Source: Saccharopolyspora indica (lineage in GTDB: Bacteria; Actinomycetota; Actinomycetes; Mycobacteriales; Pseudonocardiaceae). From it: a stretch of 54,195 nucleotides of DNA. Positions 6,391 through 14,393 of the stretch are shown piece after piece. The stretch covers positions 1 through 54,195 of the forward strand of contig NZ_JAQGLB010000034.1 in the NCBI RefSeq assembly GCF_027853965.1, read 5' to 3'. The notes beneath the pieces were generated by a model that saw nothing but the letters and a program-made list of their open reading frames with translations, did no database searches and was not told where the DNA came from. Each line of letters begins with the position of its first letter. Position 1 is the stretch's first letter. The position numbers were made by a program, and so were the translations under genes.

Positions 6391-7820
6391 CCGTTCCCGC
6401 TCCACCCCCGCCGGATCTCGGCCCGCCCCAGCCCAGCAGGGGCCGGTTCCAGCGCGTCTCGCTGCGCAACCGCGTGACCTGGCTGGCGGCGATCTGCGTG
6501 GCGGGCGCCGTCGCGCTGGTGTCGGTCGCCGCGTTCGTCACCGTGCGCGACAGCCTCTACCAGCAGCTGGACGACAGCCTGACCGAGCGCGCGGTGGAGG
6601 CCGCCGAGGGGCCGCTGGTGCGCACCGCCGACCTGCAGCAGGTGCCGGTGGCGTTCTTCACCGCGACGAACTTCAAGATCAGCGTGCTGGGCGCCGACGG
6701 CACCGAGTTCGGCCCGAAGGACCAGCGGCCGCCGCTGAGCTTCGCGGAGCTGGCGGTGGCGCGCGGTGAGGCGCCGCAGTCCCTGCGCACCGACCAGCAG
6801 TCCAACAGCCGCGTGGTGGCCGTGCCGACCGGGCAGAACGCGGCGCTGGTGATGTCCACCTCGATGGATCCGACGCAGCGCACGCTCGCCCAGCTCAGCG
6901 TGGTGCTGGTGGTGATGGGCGGTGCCGGGATCCTGCTCGCCGCCGCGGCCGGGACCGCCGTGGCGCGCGCCGGGTTGCGCCCGGTGCAGCGGCTGACGGC
7001 CGCGACGGAGCGGGTGGCGCTGACCGGTGATCTGCGGCCGATCCCGGTCGACGGCGACGACGAGCTCTCCCGCCTGACGACCAGCTTCAACGGGATGCTC
7101 AGCGCGCTGGCCGAGTCGCAGGAGCGGCAGCGGCGGCTGGTCGCCGACGCCGGGCACGAGCTGCGCACCCCGCTGACCTCGTTGCGCACCAACCTGGAAC
7201 TGCTGATGGCCTCGGCCCGGCCGGACGCGCCGAACCTGGCCGAGGAGGACCGGCGGGAGATGTTCGCCGACGTCCAGGCGCAGGTCACCGAGCTGTCCGC
7301 GCTGGTCGGCGACCTGGTGGAGCTGGCGAGGGAGGACACCCCGCAGGCGGTGCACGAGCCGGTGGACCTGGTGGACGTGGTGGAGCGGGCGCTGAGCCGG
7401 GCCAGGCGGCGCGCGACGCGCGTGGAGTTCGACGTGCGGCTGCAGCCGTGGGTGATGATGGGCGATGCCACCGCGCTGGAGCGCGCGGTGCTGAACCTGC
7501 TGGACAACGCCGCCAAGTGGAGCCCGGACGAGGGCCGGGTGCGGGTGGACCTGGTGCCGGACGTCGCGTCCGGGCAGATCGTCCTGGAGGTCGCCGACAG
7601 CGGTCCCGGCATCGCGCCGGTGGACCGGCCGTTCGTCTTCGAGCGCTTCTACCGCTCGTCGGACGCCCGCACGCTGCCGGGCTCCGGGCTGGGCCTGTCG
7701 ATCGTCAAGCAGGTCGCCGAGCGGCACGGCGGTTCGGTGTGGGCGGGCGAAGCGCCGGAGGGCGGTGCGCTGCTGCGCATGTCGCTGCCGGGCAACACCC
7801 CGCAGACCGAACAGCAATGA
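6387..7820 (+). CDS. mprB: Sensor histidine kinase MprB
   Basis: A 477-residue membrane kinase whose GTG overlaps the mprA stop (GTGA). Order of parts: a Pro-rich cytoplasmic start, transmembrane helix 1 (about 30-55), an extracytoplasmic sensor loop of about 110 residues, transmembrane helix 2 (about 170-195), a HAMP linker, the HisKA domain with DAGHELRTPLTSLRTNLELL (His is the phosphorylated residue), and a HATPase domain with NLLDNAAKWSP, DSGPGIAP and GLGLSIVKQVAERHGG. It partners MprA. Confidence 0.95.
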   Translation: MTVPAPPPPDLGPPQPSRGRFQRVSLRNRVTWLAAICVAGAVALVSVAAFVTVRDSLYQQLDDSLTERAVEAAEGPLVRTADLQQVPVAFFTATNFKISVLGADGTEFGPKDQRPPLSFAELAVARGEAPQSLRTDQQSNSRVVAVPTGQNAALVMSTSMDPTQRTLAQLSVVLVVMGGAGILLAAAAGTAVARAGLRPVQRLTAATERVALTGDLRPIPVDGDDELSRLTTSFNGMLSALAESQERQRRLVADAGHELRTPLTSLRTNLELLMASARPDAPNLAEEDRREMFADVQAQVTELSALVGDLVELAREDTPQAVHEPVDLVDVVERALSRARRRATRVEFDVRLQPWVMMGDATALERAVLNLLDNAAKWSPDEGRVRVDLVPDVASGQIVLEVADSGPGIAPVDRPFVFERFYRSSDARTLPGSGLGLSIVKQVAERHGGSVWAGEAPEGGALLRMSLPGNTPQTEQQ

Positions 7821-7921
7821 ACAGCACTGCGTCGAAAGTGGTAGACGGACACCACACTTTCGCGTATCACCCGTTCGGGTAGTGTTGGTTCTTGTTCGCT
7901 CGTGTACCTGAGGGGGCCGGT

Positions 7922-8710
7922 GTGCTCGCACGGCAGCGCCAGGAAGTGATCCTCGACGAAGTGCGGCGCACCGGTGCGGTGCAGGTCGCCGACCTGGTGC
8001 TGCGGCTGGCCGTGTCGGACATGACCATCCGCCGCGACCTCGACGCGCTGGCCCGCCGCGGCCTGGTGGAGAAGGTCTACGGCGGCGCGACCTCGGTGGT
8101 CGGCCGCAGCACCGACGAGCCGGGTTTCGAGGCCAAGTCGGTCCGCCAGCTCGCGGAGAAGGAGGCCATCGCCGCGCTCGCCGCCCAGCAGGTCCGGCCG
8201 GGCACCGCGATCGGGCTGTCCGCGGGCACCACCACCTGGACGCTGGCCCGCCACCTCGACGACGTCGCCGACCTGACCGCGGTGACCAACTCGGTCCGGG
8301 TGGCCGACGCGCTGCAGCGGCGCGGCCGCACCGACCGCACGGTGGTGCTCACCGGCGGGGTCCGGACGCCGTCGGACGCGCTGGTCGGGCCGGTCGCGGT
8401 GCAGGCGCTGCGCTCGCTGCACCTGGACATGGTGTTCCTCGGCGTGCACGGGATGGCCCCCCGCGCGGGCTTCACCACGCCGAACCTCAACGAGGGCGAG
8501 ACGAACCGGGCGCTGGCCGAGGCCGCGGGCCGGCTGGTGGTGGTCGCCGACAGCTCCAAGTGGTCGACCGTCGGGATCTCCACGATCGTCGACTTCGACG
8601 AGATCGACCTGCTGATCAGCGACCGGGGCCTGCCCGCCGAAGCCAGGCAGGCGCTGGGCGAGCACGCCGAGCTGCTGCTGGCGGATCAGGAAGTCGTGGA
8701 GGAGGACTGA
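7922..8710 (+). CDS. DeoR/GlpR-family transcriptional repressor
   Basis: A 262-residue regulator with an N-terminal winged helix (QRQEVILDEVRRTGAVQVAD, then DMTIRRDLDALARRGLVEKVYGGA, the DeoR recognition signature) and a C-terminal sugar-phosphate sensing domain of the ribose-5-phosphate isomerase fold (GLSAGTTTWTLAR, VLTGGVRTPSDALVGP, NEGETNRAL, VVVADSSKW). The GTG at 7922 follows GAGGGGG; an upstream frame adds 10 residues. Its stop overlaps the ATG of galT, so it very likely regulates galactose metabolism. The effector is not known. Confidence 0.9.
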   Translation: MLARQRQEVILDEVRRTGAVQVADLVLRLAVSDMTIRRDLDALARRGLVEKVYGGATSVVGRSTDEPGFEAKSVRQLAEKEAIAALAAQQVRPGTAIGLSAGTTTWTLARHLDDVADLTAVTNSVRVADALQRRGRTDRTVVLTGGVRTPSDALVGPVAVQALRSLHLDMVFLGVHGMAPRAGFTTPNLNEGETNRALAEAAGRLVVVADSSKWSTVGISTIVDFDEIDLLISDRGLPAEARQALGEHAELLLADQEVVEED

Positions 8711-9888
8711 TGGGCGACCTGCACCAACCCCAGCACGACTCGACCGCGCCCTCGGCGGAAACCCCGGAACGCGAGAGCAGGCCCGGCCGGTGCGAATCGC
8801 GGGGAGGCGGCGCGGTGAAGCGCACCGCGCGACGGCTGGCCGACGGTCGGGAGATCATCTACTTCGACGCCGACCCGGCGCAGGTCAGGGATGCCGTCGA
8901 CACCCGGGAGCTGCCGCCGCAGGCGCCCGCGTCGGAGATGCGCCGGGACCCGCTGACCGGCGAGTGGGTGGCGATCGCCGCGCACCGCCAGTCGCGGATC
9001 TACAAGCCGCCCGCCGAGCTGTGCCCGCTGTGCCCGAGCAGCCCCGGGCGGCCCACCGAGATCCCGGAATCCGCTTACGACGTGGTGGTCTTCGAGAACC
9101 AGTTCCCGTCGTTCGCCCAGGGCATCCCCGGCGACGAGTCCACTGTGGAGGGCGTGCCGATGGTGCCCTCCGCGCCCGCGACCGGGCGCTGCGAGGTCGT
9201 CTGCTTCACCTCCGACCACAACTCCTCGTTCAGCGCGCTGACCGAGGCGCAGGCGCGCACCGTCGTCGACGTCTGGGCCGACCGGACCGCCGCGCTGGCC
9301 GAAACCCCGGGCGTGGAGCAGGTCTTCTGCTTCGAGAACCGCGGCGAGGAGATCGGTGTCACGCTGCACCACCCGCACGGCCAGATCTACGGCTACCCGT
9401 TCGTCACGCCGAAGACCGGCAAGATGCTGCGGGTCGCCGAGGAGTACCTGAACCAGCACGGCCGCCACGTGCAGGGCGACGTGCTCGCCGCGGAGCGCGC
9501 TGCCGGGCGGCGCGTGGTCGTCGACTCGGAGCACTGGACGGCCTACGTCCCGGCGGCCGCGCGCTGGCCGGTCGAGGTGCACCTCGTGCCGCACCGCAAG
9601 GTGCCGGACATCGCGGCTCTCACCGACGCGGAACGCGACGACTTCGCGGTGACGTACCTGGACGTCCTGCGCCGCCTGGACGGCCTCTACGACAGCCCGC
9701 TGCCCTACATCGCGGCCTGGCACCAGGCACCGGTGCGGGTGGGGCGCGAGTTGTCCTGGCTGCGCCTAGAGGTCTTCTCGGTGCGCCGCTCCGCGGACAA
9801 GCTGAAGTACCTGGCCGGCTCGGAATCCGGCATGGGTGTCTGGATCAACGACGTGACCCCGGAGCAGATCGCCGACCGCCTCCGCTGA
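8710..9888 (+). CDS. galT: Galactose-1-phosphate uridylyltransferase
   Basis: GalT of the Leloir pathway: transfers UMP from UDP-glucose to galactose-1-phosphate. The 392-residue sequence shows the N-terminal half with MRRDPLTGEWVAIAAHR, the zinc-ligand region LCPLCPSS, FENQFPSF, and the catalytic HHPHGQIYGYP in which the middle His forms the uridylyl intermediate; the C-terminal half has VHLVPHRKVPDI and YIAAWHQAP. The first 35 residues are poorly conserved, so translation may begin at GTG 8815 instead of ATG 8710, although ATG 8710 is coupled to the deoR stop. No galE or galK is adjacent. Confidence 0.93.
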   Translation: MGDLHQPQHDSTAPSAETPERESRPGRCESRGGGAVKRTARRLADGREIIYFDADPAQVRDAVDTRELPPQAPASEMRRDPLTGEWVAIAAHRQSRIYKPPAELCPLCPSSPGRPTEIPESAYDVVVFENQFPSFAQGIPGDESTVEGVPMVPSAPATGRCEVVCFTSDHNSSFSALTEAQARTVVDVWADRTAALAETPGVEQVFCFENRGEEIGVTLHHPHGQIYGYPFVTPKTGKMLRVAEEYLNQHGRHVQGDVLAAERAAGRRVVVDSEHWTAYVPAAARWPVEVHLVPHRKVPDIAALTDAERDDFAVTYLDVLRRLDGLYDSPLPYIAAWHQAPVRVGRELSWLRLEVFSVRRSADKLKYLAGSESGMGVWINDVTPEQIADRLR

Positions 9889-9975
9889 TCCCGCCGCGGC
9901 GCGTCCTGCGCCGCCTGGTGCGGGTGGTGCGGCTTGTGTCACAGCGAGGACGAGTTTTGGTAGGTCCACAGCGCG

Positions 9976-9993
9976 GTCTCAGGCGGTTCTCAG
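9976..9993 (+). promoter_or_regulatory. Predicted MprA box upstream of pepD
   Basis: TCTCAG at 9977-9982 and TCTCAG at 9988-9993 have the same 11-bp period as the repeat before mprA; the second copy is TTCTCAG. They lie 23 bp before the pepD ATG, the same distance as in mprA. Confidence 0.6.
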
Positions 9994-10015
9994 CCGCGTG
10001 CAGCAGAGTGGGGTC

Positions 10016-11437
10016 ATGACCGATCACACCCCGGGTTCCGGCAACCAGCCGGAAGAACCGACGTCGCAGCCGGAAGGCGGTTCGGCGGGCACGCCACCAG
10101 CCGGGGTGCCGCCGCAGCAGCCGGATTCGCCGTACGCGAGGCCGCAGTCCCAGTCGCAGAGCCCGTACGCGGCGCAGCAGCCCGAGGCCCAGCAGTCCTT
10201 CGCCGCGCAGCAGCCGGAGGGCCAGAGCCCGTACGCGGCGCAGCAGGCGGAAGGGCAGCAGTCGTATGCGGCGCAGGGAGCGCAGCCGCACATGACGCGG
10301 GAGTTCCCGCACGCGCCTTGGCCGTCCGCAGGCGGGCACACCGCCGTGGCGCCGCCGCAACCGCGCAACCGCCGTGGCGGGCTCATCGCGGGTGTGGCCG
10401 CGCTCGCCCTGGTGTGCGGCCTGGTCGGCGGCGGGGTCGGCGGCTACGTGGGCTACCAGTTCGGCGGCGCCGGGTCACCCGGTGTCACGTCGCTGGACGA
10501 GTCGCGCCCGGCGCGCAGCGTCAGCACCGCGCCGGAGGGCTCGGTGCAGCAGGTCGCCGACAAGGTGCTGCCCAGCGTCGTCCAGCTGCAGCTGGTCACC
10601 GCCCGCGGCGGGGGCGAGGGCTCCGGCATCGTGCTCAGCAGCGACGGCTACATCCTGACCAACAACCACGTGGTGGCGGGCGGCGGTTCGGGCGGCAGGC
10701 TCACCGCGCAGTTCCACGACGGCCGCAGCGCGCGGGCCCAGGTGATCGGCACCGACCCGAAGTCCGACCTCGCGGTGGTCAAGGCCGACATCACCGGGCT
10801 CACCCCGGCCGAGCTGGGGCGCAGCGACGACCTGCCGGTCGGCGCCCCGGTGGTGGCCATCGGTTCGCCCTTCGGCCTGTCCGGCACCGTGACCAGCGGG
10901 ATCATCAGCGCCAAGGACCGCCCGGTGCGCGCGGGCGGCGAGTCCGGTGGCGAGGACACCGTGCTCAACGCGCTGCAGACCGACGCGGCGATCAACCCGG
11001 GCAACTCCGGCGGTCCGCTGGTCGACATGGACGGCAACGTGGTCGGCATCAACTCGGCGATCTACAGCCCCGGCAACGGGCAGGGGCAGGCCGGTTCGGT
11101 CGGTCTCGGGTTCGCGATCCCGGTAGACCAGGCCCGGCGCATCGCCACTGAGCTGAAGGAAAAGGGAACGGCCACCCAGACGACGCTCGGCGTGCTGATC
11201 GGCGCAGGCGACCAGCCGGGAGCTCTGGTTCGCAACGTCGTGCCCGGTGGCCCCGCCGAACAGGCCGGGATCCGCAGCGGTGACCTGATCACCAAGGTGG
11301 ACACCCGGTCGATCCAGGATCCCGATTCGCTGGTGGCAGCGGTCCGCTCACACGCCCCGGGCGACCGCGTCACGATCACCATCGGCGGGACCGGCGGGGA
11401 ACGCACCGTGGACGCCACGCTCGCCGGGCAGGGGTGA
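10016..11437 (+). CDS. pepD: HtrA/DegP-like serine protease PepD
   Basis: A 473-residue membrane-anchored envelope protease. The first 115 residues are Gln/Pro/Ala-rich with degenerate SPYAAQQPE-like repeats, and face the cytoplasm; a transmembrane segment follows (about 123-148, LIAGVAALALVCGLVGGGVGG). The trypsin-like domain has the triad His in TNNHVVAG, Asp in SDLAVVKAD and Ser in GNSGGPLVD; a PDZ domain ends the protein (GALVRNVVPGGPAEQAGI). PepD of mycobacteria degrades misfolded envelope proteins and is induced by MprA. The MprA-type repeats upstream support this here. Confidence 0.95.
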   Translation: MTDHTPGSGNQPEEPTSQPEGGSAGTPPAGVPPQQPDSPYARPQSQSQSPYAAQQPEAQQSFAAQQPEGQSPYAAQQAEGQQSYAAQGAQPHMTREFPHAPWPSAGGHTAVAPPQPRNRRGGLIAGVAALALVCGLVGGGVGGYVGYQFGGAGSPGVTSLDESRPARSVSTAPEGSVQQVADKVLPSVVQLQLVTARGGGEGSGIVLSSDGYILTNNHVVAGGGSGGRLTAQFHDGRSARAQVIGTDPKSDLAVVKADITGLTPAELGRSDDLPVGAPVVAIGSPFGLSGTVTSGIISAKDRPVRAGGESGGEDTVLNALQTDAAINPGNSGGPLVDMDGNVVGINSAIYSPGNGQGQAGSVGLGFAIPVDQARRIATELKEKGTATQTTLGVLIGAGDQPGALVRNVVPGGPAEQAGIRSGDLITKVDTRSIQDPDSLVAAVRSHAPGDRVTITIGGTGGERTVDATLAGQG

Positions 11438-11444
11438 CCGAACG

Positions 11445-11469
11445 CGCGGCCCGGCACCGCCGGGCCGCG
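11445..11469 (+). terminator. Hairpin terminator after pepD
   Basis: CGCGGCCCGGC (11445-11455) and GCCGGGCCGCG (11459-11469) form an 11-bp stem with a 3-nt loop just after the pepD stop. No T-tract follows, as is common in high-GC actinobacteria. Confidence 0.75.
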
Positions 11470-11582
11470 TTCCCCCGCCGTCGGCCGCCCACCGGGCTGG
11501 CCTGCCCCCTCCGTTCCCCCGCCGTCGGCCGCCCACCGGGCTGGCCTGCCCCCTCCGTGCCCCCGGAGCGGCCGACGGCGGG
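11469..11582. repeat. 44-bp direct duplication with an inverted third arm
   Basis: Positions 11469-11512 and 11513-11556 are two consecutive copies of one 44-bp unit. At 11568-11582 the sequence GCGGCCGACGGCGGG is the reverse complement of the start of each unit, so either copy can pair with it. It lies in the 275-bp gap between pepD and moaB2, where I see no gene. Confidence 0.85.
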
Positions 11583-11712
11583 AACACGTCTCACGCGGCG
11601 GTGCGAGCTGCGAGGGTGAGTTGAACGCTTTCGACGTTTCCAGGACGAAGACCAGAACCGGCTTCGACGGCAGACCCCGCCGGAGCTCGGCTTCTTCGTG
11701 ATGAGGAGGAAC

Positions 11713-12312
11713 ATGTCCGACGGAACAGGCGTGGTGCCGCGGCGCCGGTTGACCGAACTCACCAGCTCGCTGGATCTGACCGGCCAGCCCCTTGGCACTA
11801 CGGTTACCGGCATGGAACGCAGCGCGCAGCGTTTGGGACGGGCCCTGGTGGTCGTGGTGGACGACCGCGTCGCACAGGGCGAGCAGGACGACAACATCGG
11901 TCCGCTGGTGACCGAGTTGCTGGAGGAAGCCGGCTTCATCGTCGACGGCACCGTCGCGGTGGCCGGTGAAACGGTGGACATCCGCAACGCGCTGAACACC
12001 GCGGTGATCGGCGGAGTGGACGTGGTGATCACCGTCGGCGGCACCGGTGTGTCGCCGCGGGACGTCACCCCGGACGCCACGGCCGGTGTCCTGGACCGGC
12101 CGATCCCGGGCATCGCGGAGGCCCTGCGGGCGTCCGGCCTGGCGGCGGGAGCGGTCGAGGCGGGCGTCTCGCGAGGCCTGGTCGGCGTCTCCGGCAGCAC
12201 GCTGGTGGTCAACCTCGCGGGCTCGCGTGCGTCGGTCCGCGACGGAATGGCCACCCTGACGCCCCTGGTGACCCACGTGATCGAACAGCTGTCCGGCCTC
12301 GAAACGGCCTGA
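11713..12312 (+). CDS. moaB2: Molybdenum cofactor biosynthesis protein MoaB2 (MogA/MoaB family)
   Basis: A 199-residue protein with the molybdopterin-binding fold: GRALVVVVDDRVAQGEQDDN, GPLVTELLEEAGF, VVITVGGTGVSPRDVTPDAT (the MPT-binding TGGTG-type loop) and VNLAGSRASVRDGM. The family adenylates molybdopterin or acts in related steps. The ATG at 11713 has AGGAGGAAC directly upstream. The order pepD-moaB2-mscL is that of mycobacteria, interrupted here by the toxin cargo. The first 40 residues are a poorly conserved extension. Confidence 0.9.
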   Translation: MSDGTGVVPRRRLTELTSSLDLTGQPLGTTVTGMERSAQRLGRALVVVVDDRVAQGEQDDNIGPLVTELLEEAGFIVDGTVAVAGETVDIRNALNTAVIGGVDVVITVGGTGVSPRDVTPDATAGVLDRPIPGIAEALRASGLAAGAVEAGVSRGLVGVSGSTLVVNLAGSRASVRDGMATLTPLVTHVIEQLSGLETA

Positions 12313-12320
12313 CCCGACAG

Positions 12321-12365
12321 GACGAAGCGGTGGCGGCTCCACGCGGAGCCGCCACCGCTTTCGTC
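12321..12365. terminator. Hairpin terminator after moaB2 (copy 1 of a duplicated sequence)
   Basis: AAGCGGTGGCGGCTCC (12325-12340), loop ACGC, and GGAGCCGCCACCGCTT (12345-12360) form a perfect 16-bp stem followed by TTCG. The preceding CCCGACAGGAC and the entire stem recur at 13838-13886. Confidence 0.9.
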
Positions 12366-12425
12366 GGCCCACCTGTGCACACTCACCGTCATGGCTGATC
12401 GACGTTCGGTTACTTCTCCAGTCCC

Positions 12426-13223
12426 ATGGCCTCAGCCGTAGCGCGCGTCCTGATGCGCGTGGACGACGCGCTCGAAAAGCTCAGAGCAGGACAGGACAAG
12501 GTGGTTCAAGCGCAGGACTGCATGGATGAAGCTGGTCAGCCAGCGGGGCTGGGGGTTCTCCTCGGCTCGGTCGACGACGCGGCTCAGTCCGCCCTAGCCG
12601 ACGCGGATCAGGTCGCGAACGACCTGGTCCGCATCCACCAAGTGCTCGACCGGATCTGCGAGCTCGTCATCCAGTGGCGGCGAGCGATCAGCGGAGCTCC
12701 GGATTGTCCTCGGCCGATTCCACGTGATCGCGCACTGGAGTCCGAGGCAGTCCCGGAGAAGCTCCCGTACGAAGAGCGCATGCGCAAGGCCGACGAGATC
12801 GCCGACCGTATGCAGTGGGACAACACTGGCGGACAGATCCGCGGTGAGTGGCTCGATGCACAGGGAACCTCAGCGCCGGTGGCTAGTGGCCAGTTTCTTA
12901 AGGATGGGAGGCGTGACAGGTGGGCTGTGGCGGCTGAAACCCGTGCGAAGCGGCTTGGGATCAGCCGCCCTCCGGGACGCGCTGCGATTTCTGATCACGT
13001 GGAAATCAAGTTCGCCGAGTTCATGCGAGCGCACCCGCAGTACGAGGATGAAGTGATCGTGCTGCCCAAGGCGCCGTGCGGAGCGAGTGGACGCCCGCCG
13101 GGAGCCACCTGTCATGCCATGTTGCCCTACTGGTTGCCGAAAGGTGCGAGACTGACAGTGGTGGACCCGGATGGTGTTCGGTACAGCTATACCGGAAAGG
13201 GGGGTCCGGACGATGACTCTTGA
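12426..13223 (+). CDS. DddA-like (SCP1.201-type) cytidine deaminase toxin
   Basis: The C-terminal 80 residues match DddA-like deaminases, toxins that convert cytosine to uracil in double-stranded DNA. The zinc/proton-shuttle motif is HVE (His191, Glu193), the Cys ligands are Cys218 and Cys229, and the downstream MLPYWLPKGARLTVVDPDG is typical of the family. Ten residues separate the two Cys, a longer loop than the usual CxxC or about five residues. The first 90 residues are a helical domain like those of actinobacterial type VII-associated toxins; no signal peptide is seen. The start is uncertain: ATG 12426 lacks a clear ribosome site and ATG 12453 is possible. Base composition is visibly less GC-rich than the neighbours, suggesting transfer. 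Overlaps its immunity gene by 11 bp. Confidence 0.85.
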   Translation: MASAVARVLMRVDDALEKLRAGQDKVVQAQDCMDEAGQPAGLGVLLGSVDDAAQSALADADQVANDLVRIHQVLDRICELVIQWRRAISGAPDCPRPIPRDRALESEAVPEKLPYEERMRKADEIADRMQWDNTGGQIRGEWLDAQGTSAPVASGQFLKDGRRDRWAVAAETRAKRLGISRPPGRAAISDHVEIKFAEFMRAHPQYEDEVIVLPKAPCGASGRPPGATCHAMLPYWLPKGARLTVVDPDGVRYSYTGKGGPDDDS

Positions 13224-13677
13224 GCTGGTGTACTGGGTTGCCGTGGAGGGGCGACGAGGCCCTGCGGAAACGACCGAGATCGTTGCTGATGAGGCTGAGT
13301 TGGCGGATTTCTTCCGTCGCCTCAGTGCCGGAGAGATCGTCGGTGACGTGCAGGCCGTGCACTCCGGAAGGCCGATGGCCGCAACCGCGGTTCCAGGCAT
13401 TGAGGTTCCCGACCACCAGTTCGTGTTCGGCGTTCGGGATGGTGTTCGGGGGGCTATTTGGTACTGGGGCGAAGACGATGCGCCGCAGTGCTACAGCAGC
13501 GGGACAGGCCCGTCAGACCGGCCTTGGTACAACGGAACCGAGTTTCCTTCCTACTGTGAAATCCCGATGGGCCAAGTTCACGCGGCTGTGGCGGAGTTCC
13601 TCCGAACCGCGCGGCAGCCGAAGTGCATCGCTTGGCAGTACGACCCCGCTCATGCCACGACACCAACTTGGTCTTGA
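13213..13677 (+). CDS. Imm1-family immunity protein
   Basis: A 154-residue protein of Imm1 type, commonly encoded after DddA-like deaminases in actinobacteria. The recognisable pattern is FVFGVRDGVRGAIWYWGEDD in the middle, then WYNGTEFPSYCEIPMGQVHAAVAEFL and a terminal WQYDP. It should bind and block the adjacent toxin in the cytoplasm of the producer and its kin. ATG 13213 is preceded by GGGGTCCGGACG and lies inside the toxin gene's 3' end, giving coupled translation. Lower GC than its surroundings. Confidence 0.85.
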   Translation: MTLELVYWVAVEGRRGPAETTEIVADEAELADFFRRLSAGEIVGDVQAVHSGRPMAATAVPGIEVPDHQFVFGVRDGVRGAIWYWGEDDAPQCYSSGTGPSDRPWYNGTEFPSYCEIPMGQVHAAVAEFLRTARQPKCIAWQYDPAHATTPTWS

Positions 13678-13723
13678 CGATGCTCAATGCTGATCTGCCT
13701 GCTTACTCGGGCGGGGGCGTGCC

Positions 13724-13831
13724 ACCTCTTGGGACGAGGTGGAGCGCGTCATCAGCGATTCCCTGGACCGGGCGGATTCTCCAGCGGCTGGTCGTCGCCG
13801 ACGCGGCATGACAACGGCGATCCCGCGTTGA
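13724..13831 (+). other. Possible degraded 3' end of a coding sequence
   Basis: An open stretch reads SWDEVERVISDSLDRADSP and ends at TGA 13829-13831, without a plausible start. It could be the remnant of a gene cut by the insertion or rearrangement that delivered the toxin pair, or chance. I do not recognise a family. Confidence 0.25.
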
Positions 13832-13837
13832 GGCGAG

Positions 13838-13886
13838 CCCGACAGGACAAAGCGGTGGCGGCTCCACGCGGAGCCGCCACCGCTTT
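13838..13886. terminator. Hairpin terminator, copy 2 (bidirectional)
   Basis: CCCGACAGGAC followed by a perfect 17-bp stem (13849-13865 and 13870-13886, loop ACGC). It matches the sequence after moaB2 at all but one or two bases. It can serve both the immunity gene and the convergent gene ending at 13895. Confidence 0.9.
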
Positions 13887-13894
13887 GTTTCGCT

Positions 13895-14203
13895 TCAGGG
13901 GTTCTTCGGTGCCTGGCCGGGTTCGTCCGGGCCCTTGTCCTCGGGGGTGCCGGGCTGCTGGGGGCCCTTGTCGTCGGTGGCCTTCGGCTGCTGGCCGTCG
14001 GGGTGCTCGCGCTTGAGCATGCCCTCGACCTTGCCGCTCACGTTCTCGATCTTGTCGTGGTACTTGCCGCCGGTCGCCTTGTCCAGGCTCGACTTGGCGG
14101 CGTCGAGTCCCTTCGCGGCGCTCGGGCCCGCCTTCTCGGCGAGCTCCTCCGCCTTCCCCTTGGCCTGGTTCGCCAGTTCCTTGGCCTTGTCCAGGAAACC
14201 CAT
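13895..14203 (-). CDS. MT0933/Rv0909-like small antitoxin-family protein
   Basis: A 102-residue, highly charged protein beginning MGFLDKAKELANQAKGKAEE, the N-terminus typical of the MT0933-like antitoxin family. Two Lys/Glu-rich helical segments are followed by a Pro/Gln/Asp-rich disordered tail from about residue 70. No toxin partner is adjacent on this strand, so the antitoxin label comes from the family only; such proteins may instead be stress-related. The ATG has GGAGGCGAAGAG upstream. Confidence 0.65.
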   Translation of the reverse strand: MGFLDKAKELANQAKGKAEELAEKAGPSAAKGLDAAKSSLDKATGGKYHDKIENVSGKVEGMLKREHPDGQQPKATDDKGPQQPGTPEDKGPDEPGQAPKNP

Positions 14204-14393
14204 CTCTTCGCCTCCCGCGGCTAGACGCCCGGTGAGCCACGCCTGGCGCCGCTCCCGCGGCTGTACGGACCTCGCACCGTCAACTGTAGTCGACATCACA
14301 TCCGTGGTCGGTGGCGTCCCCGGCCGCTCCCCGGAGTACGGGATGATGGAGGTGCGCCCCCTGCGGGCGCGGAGCGGTCGGGGAGGACTGGAG

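Noticed and set aside
12313..13886. Insertion sequence or transposon carrying the toxin pair
   Set aside because: No transposase, no terminal inverted repeats and no short target duplication; the flanking repeats are terminators.
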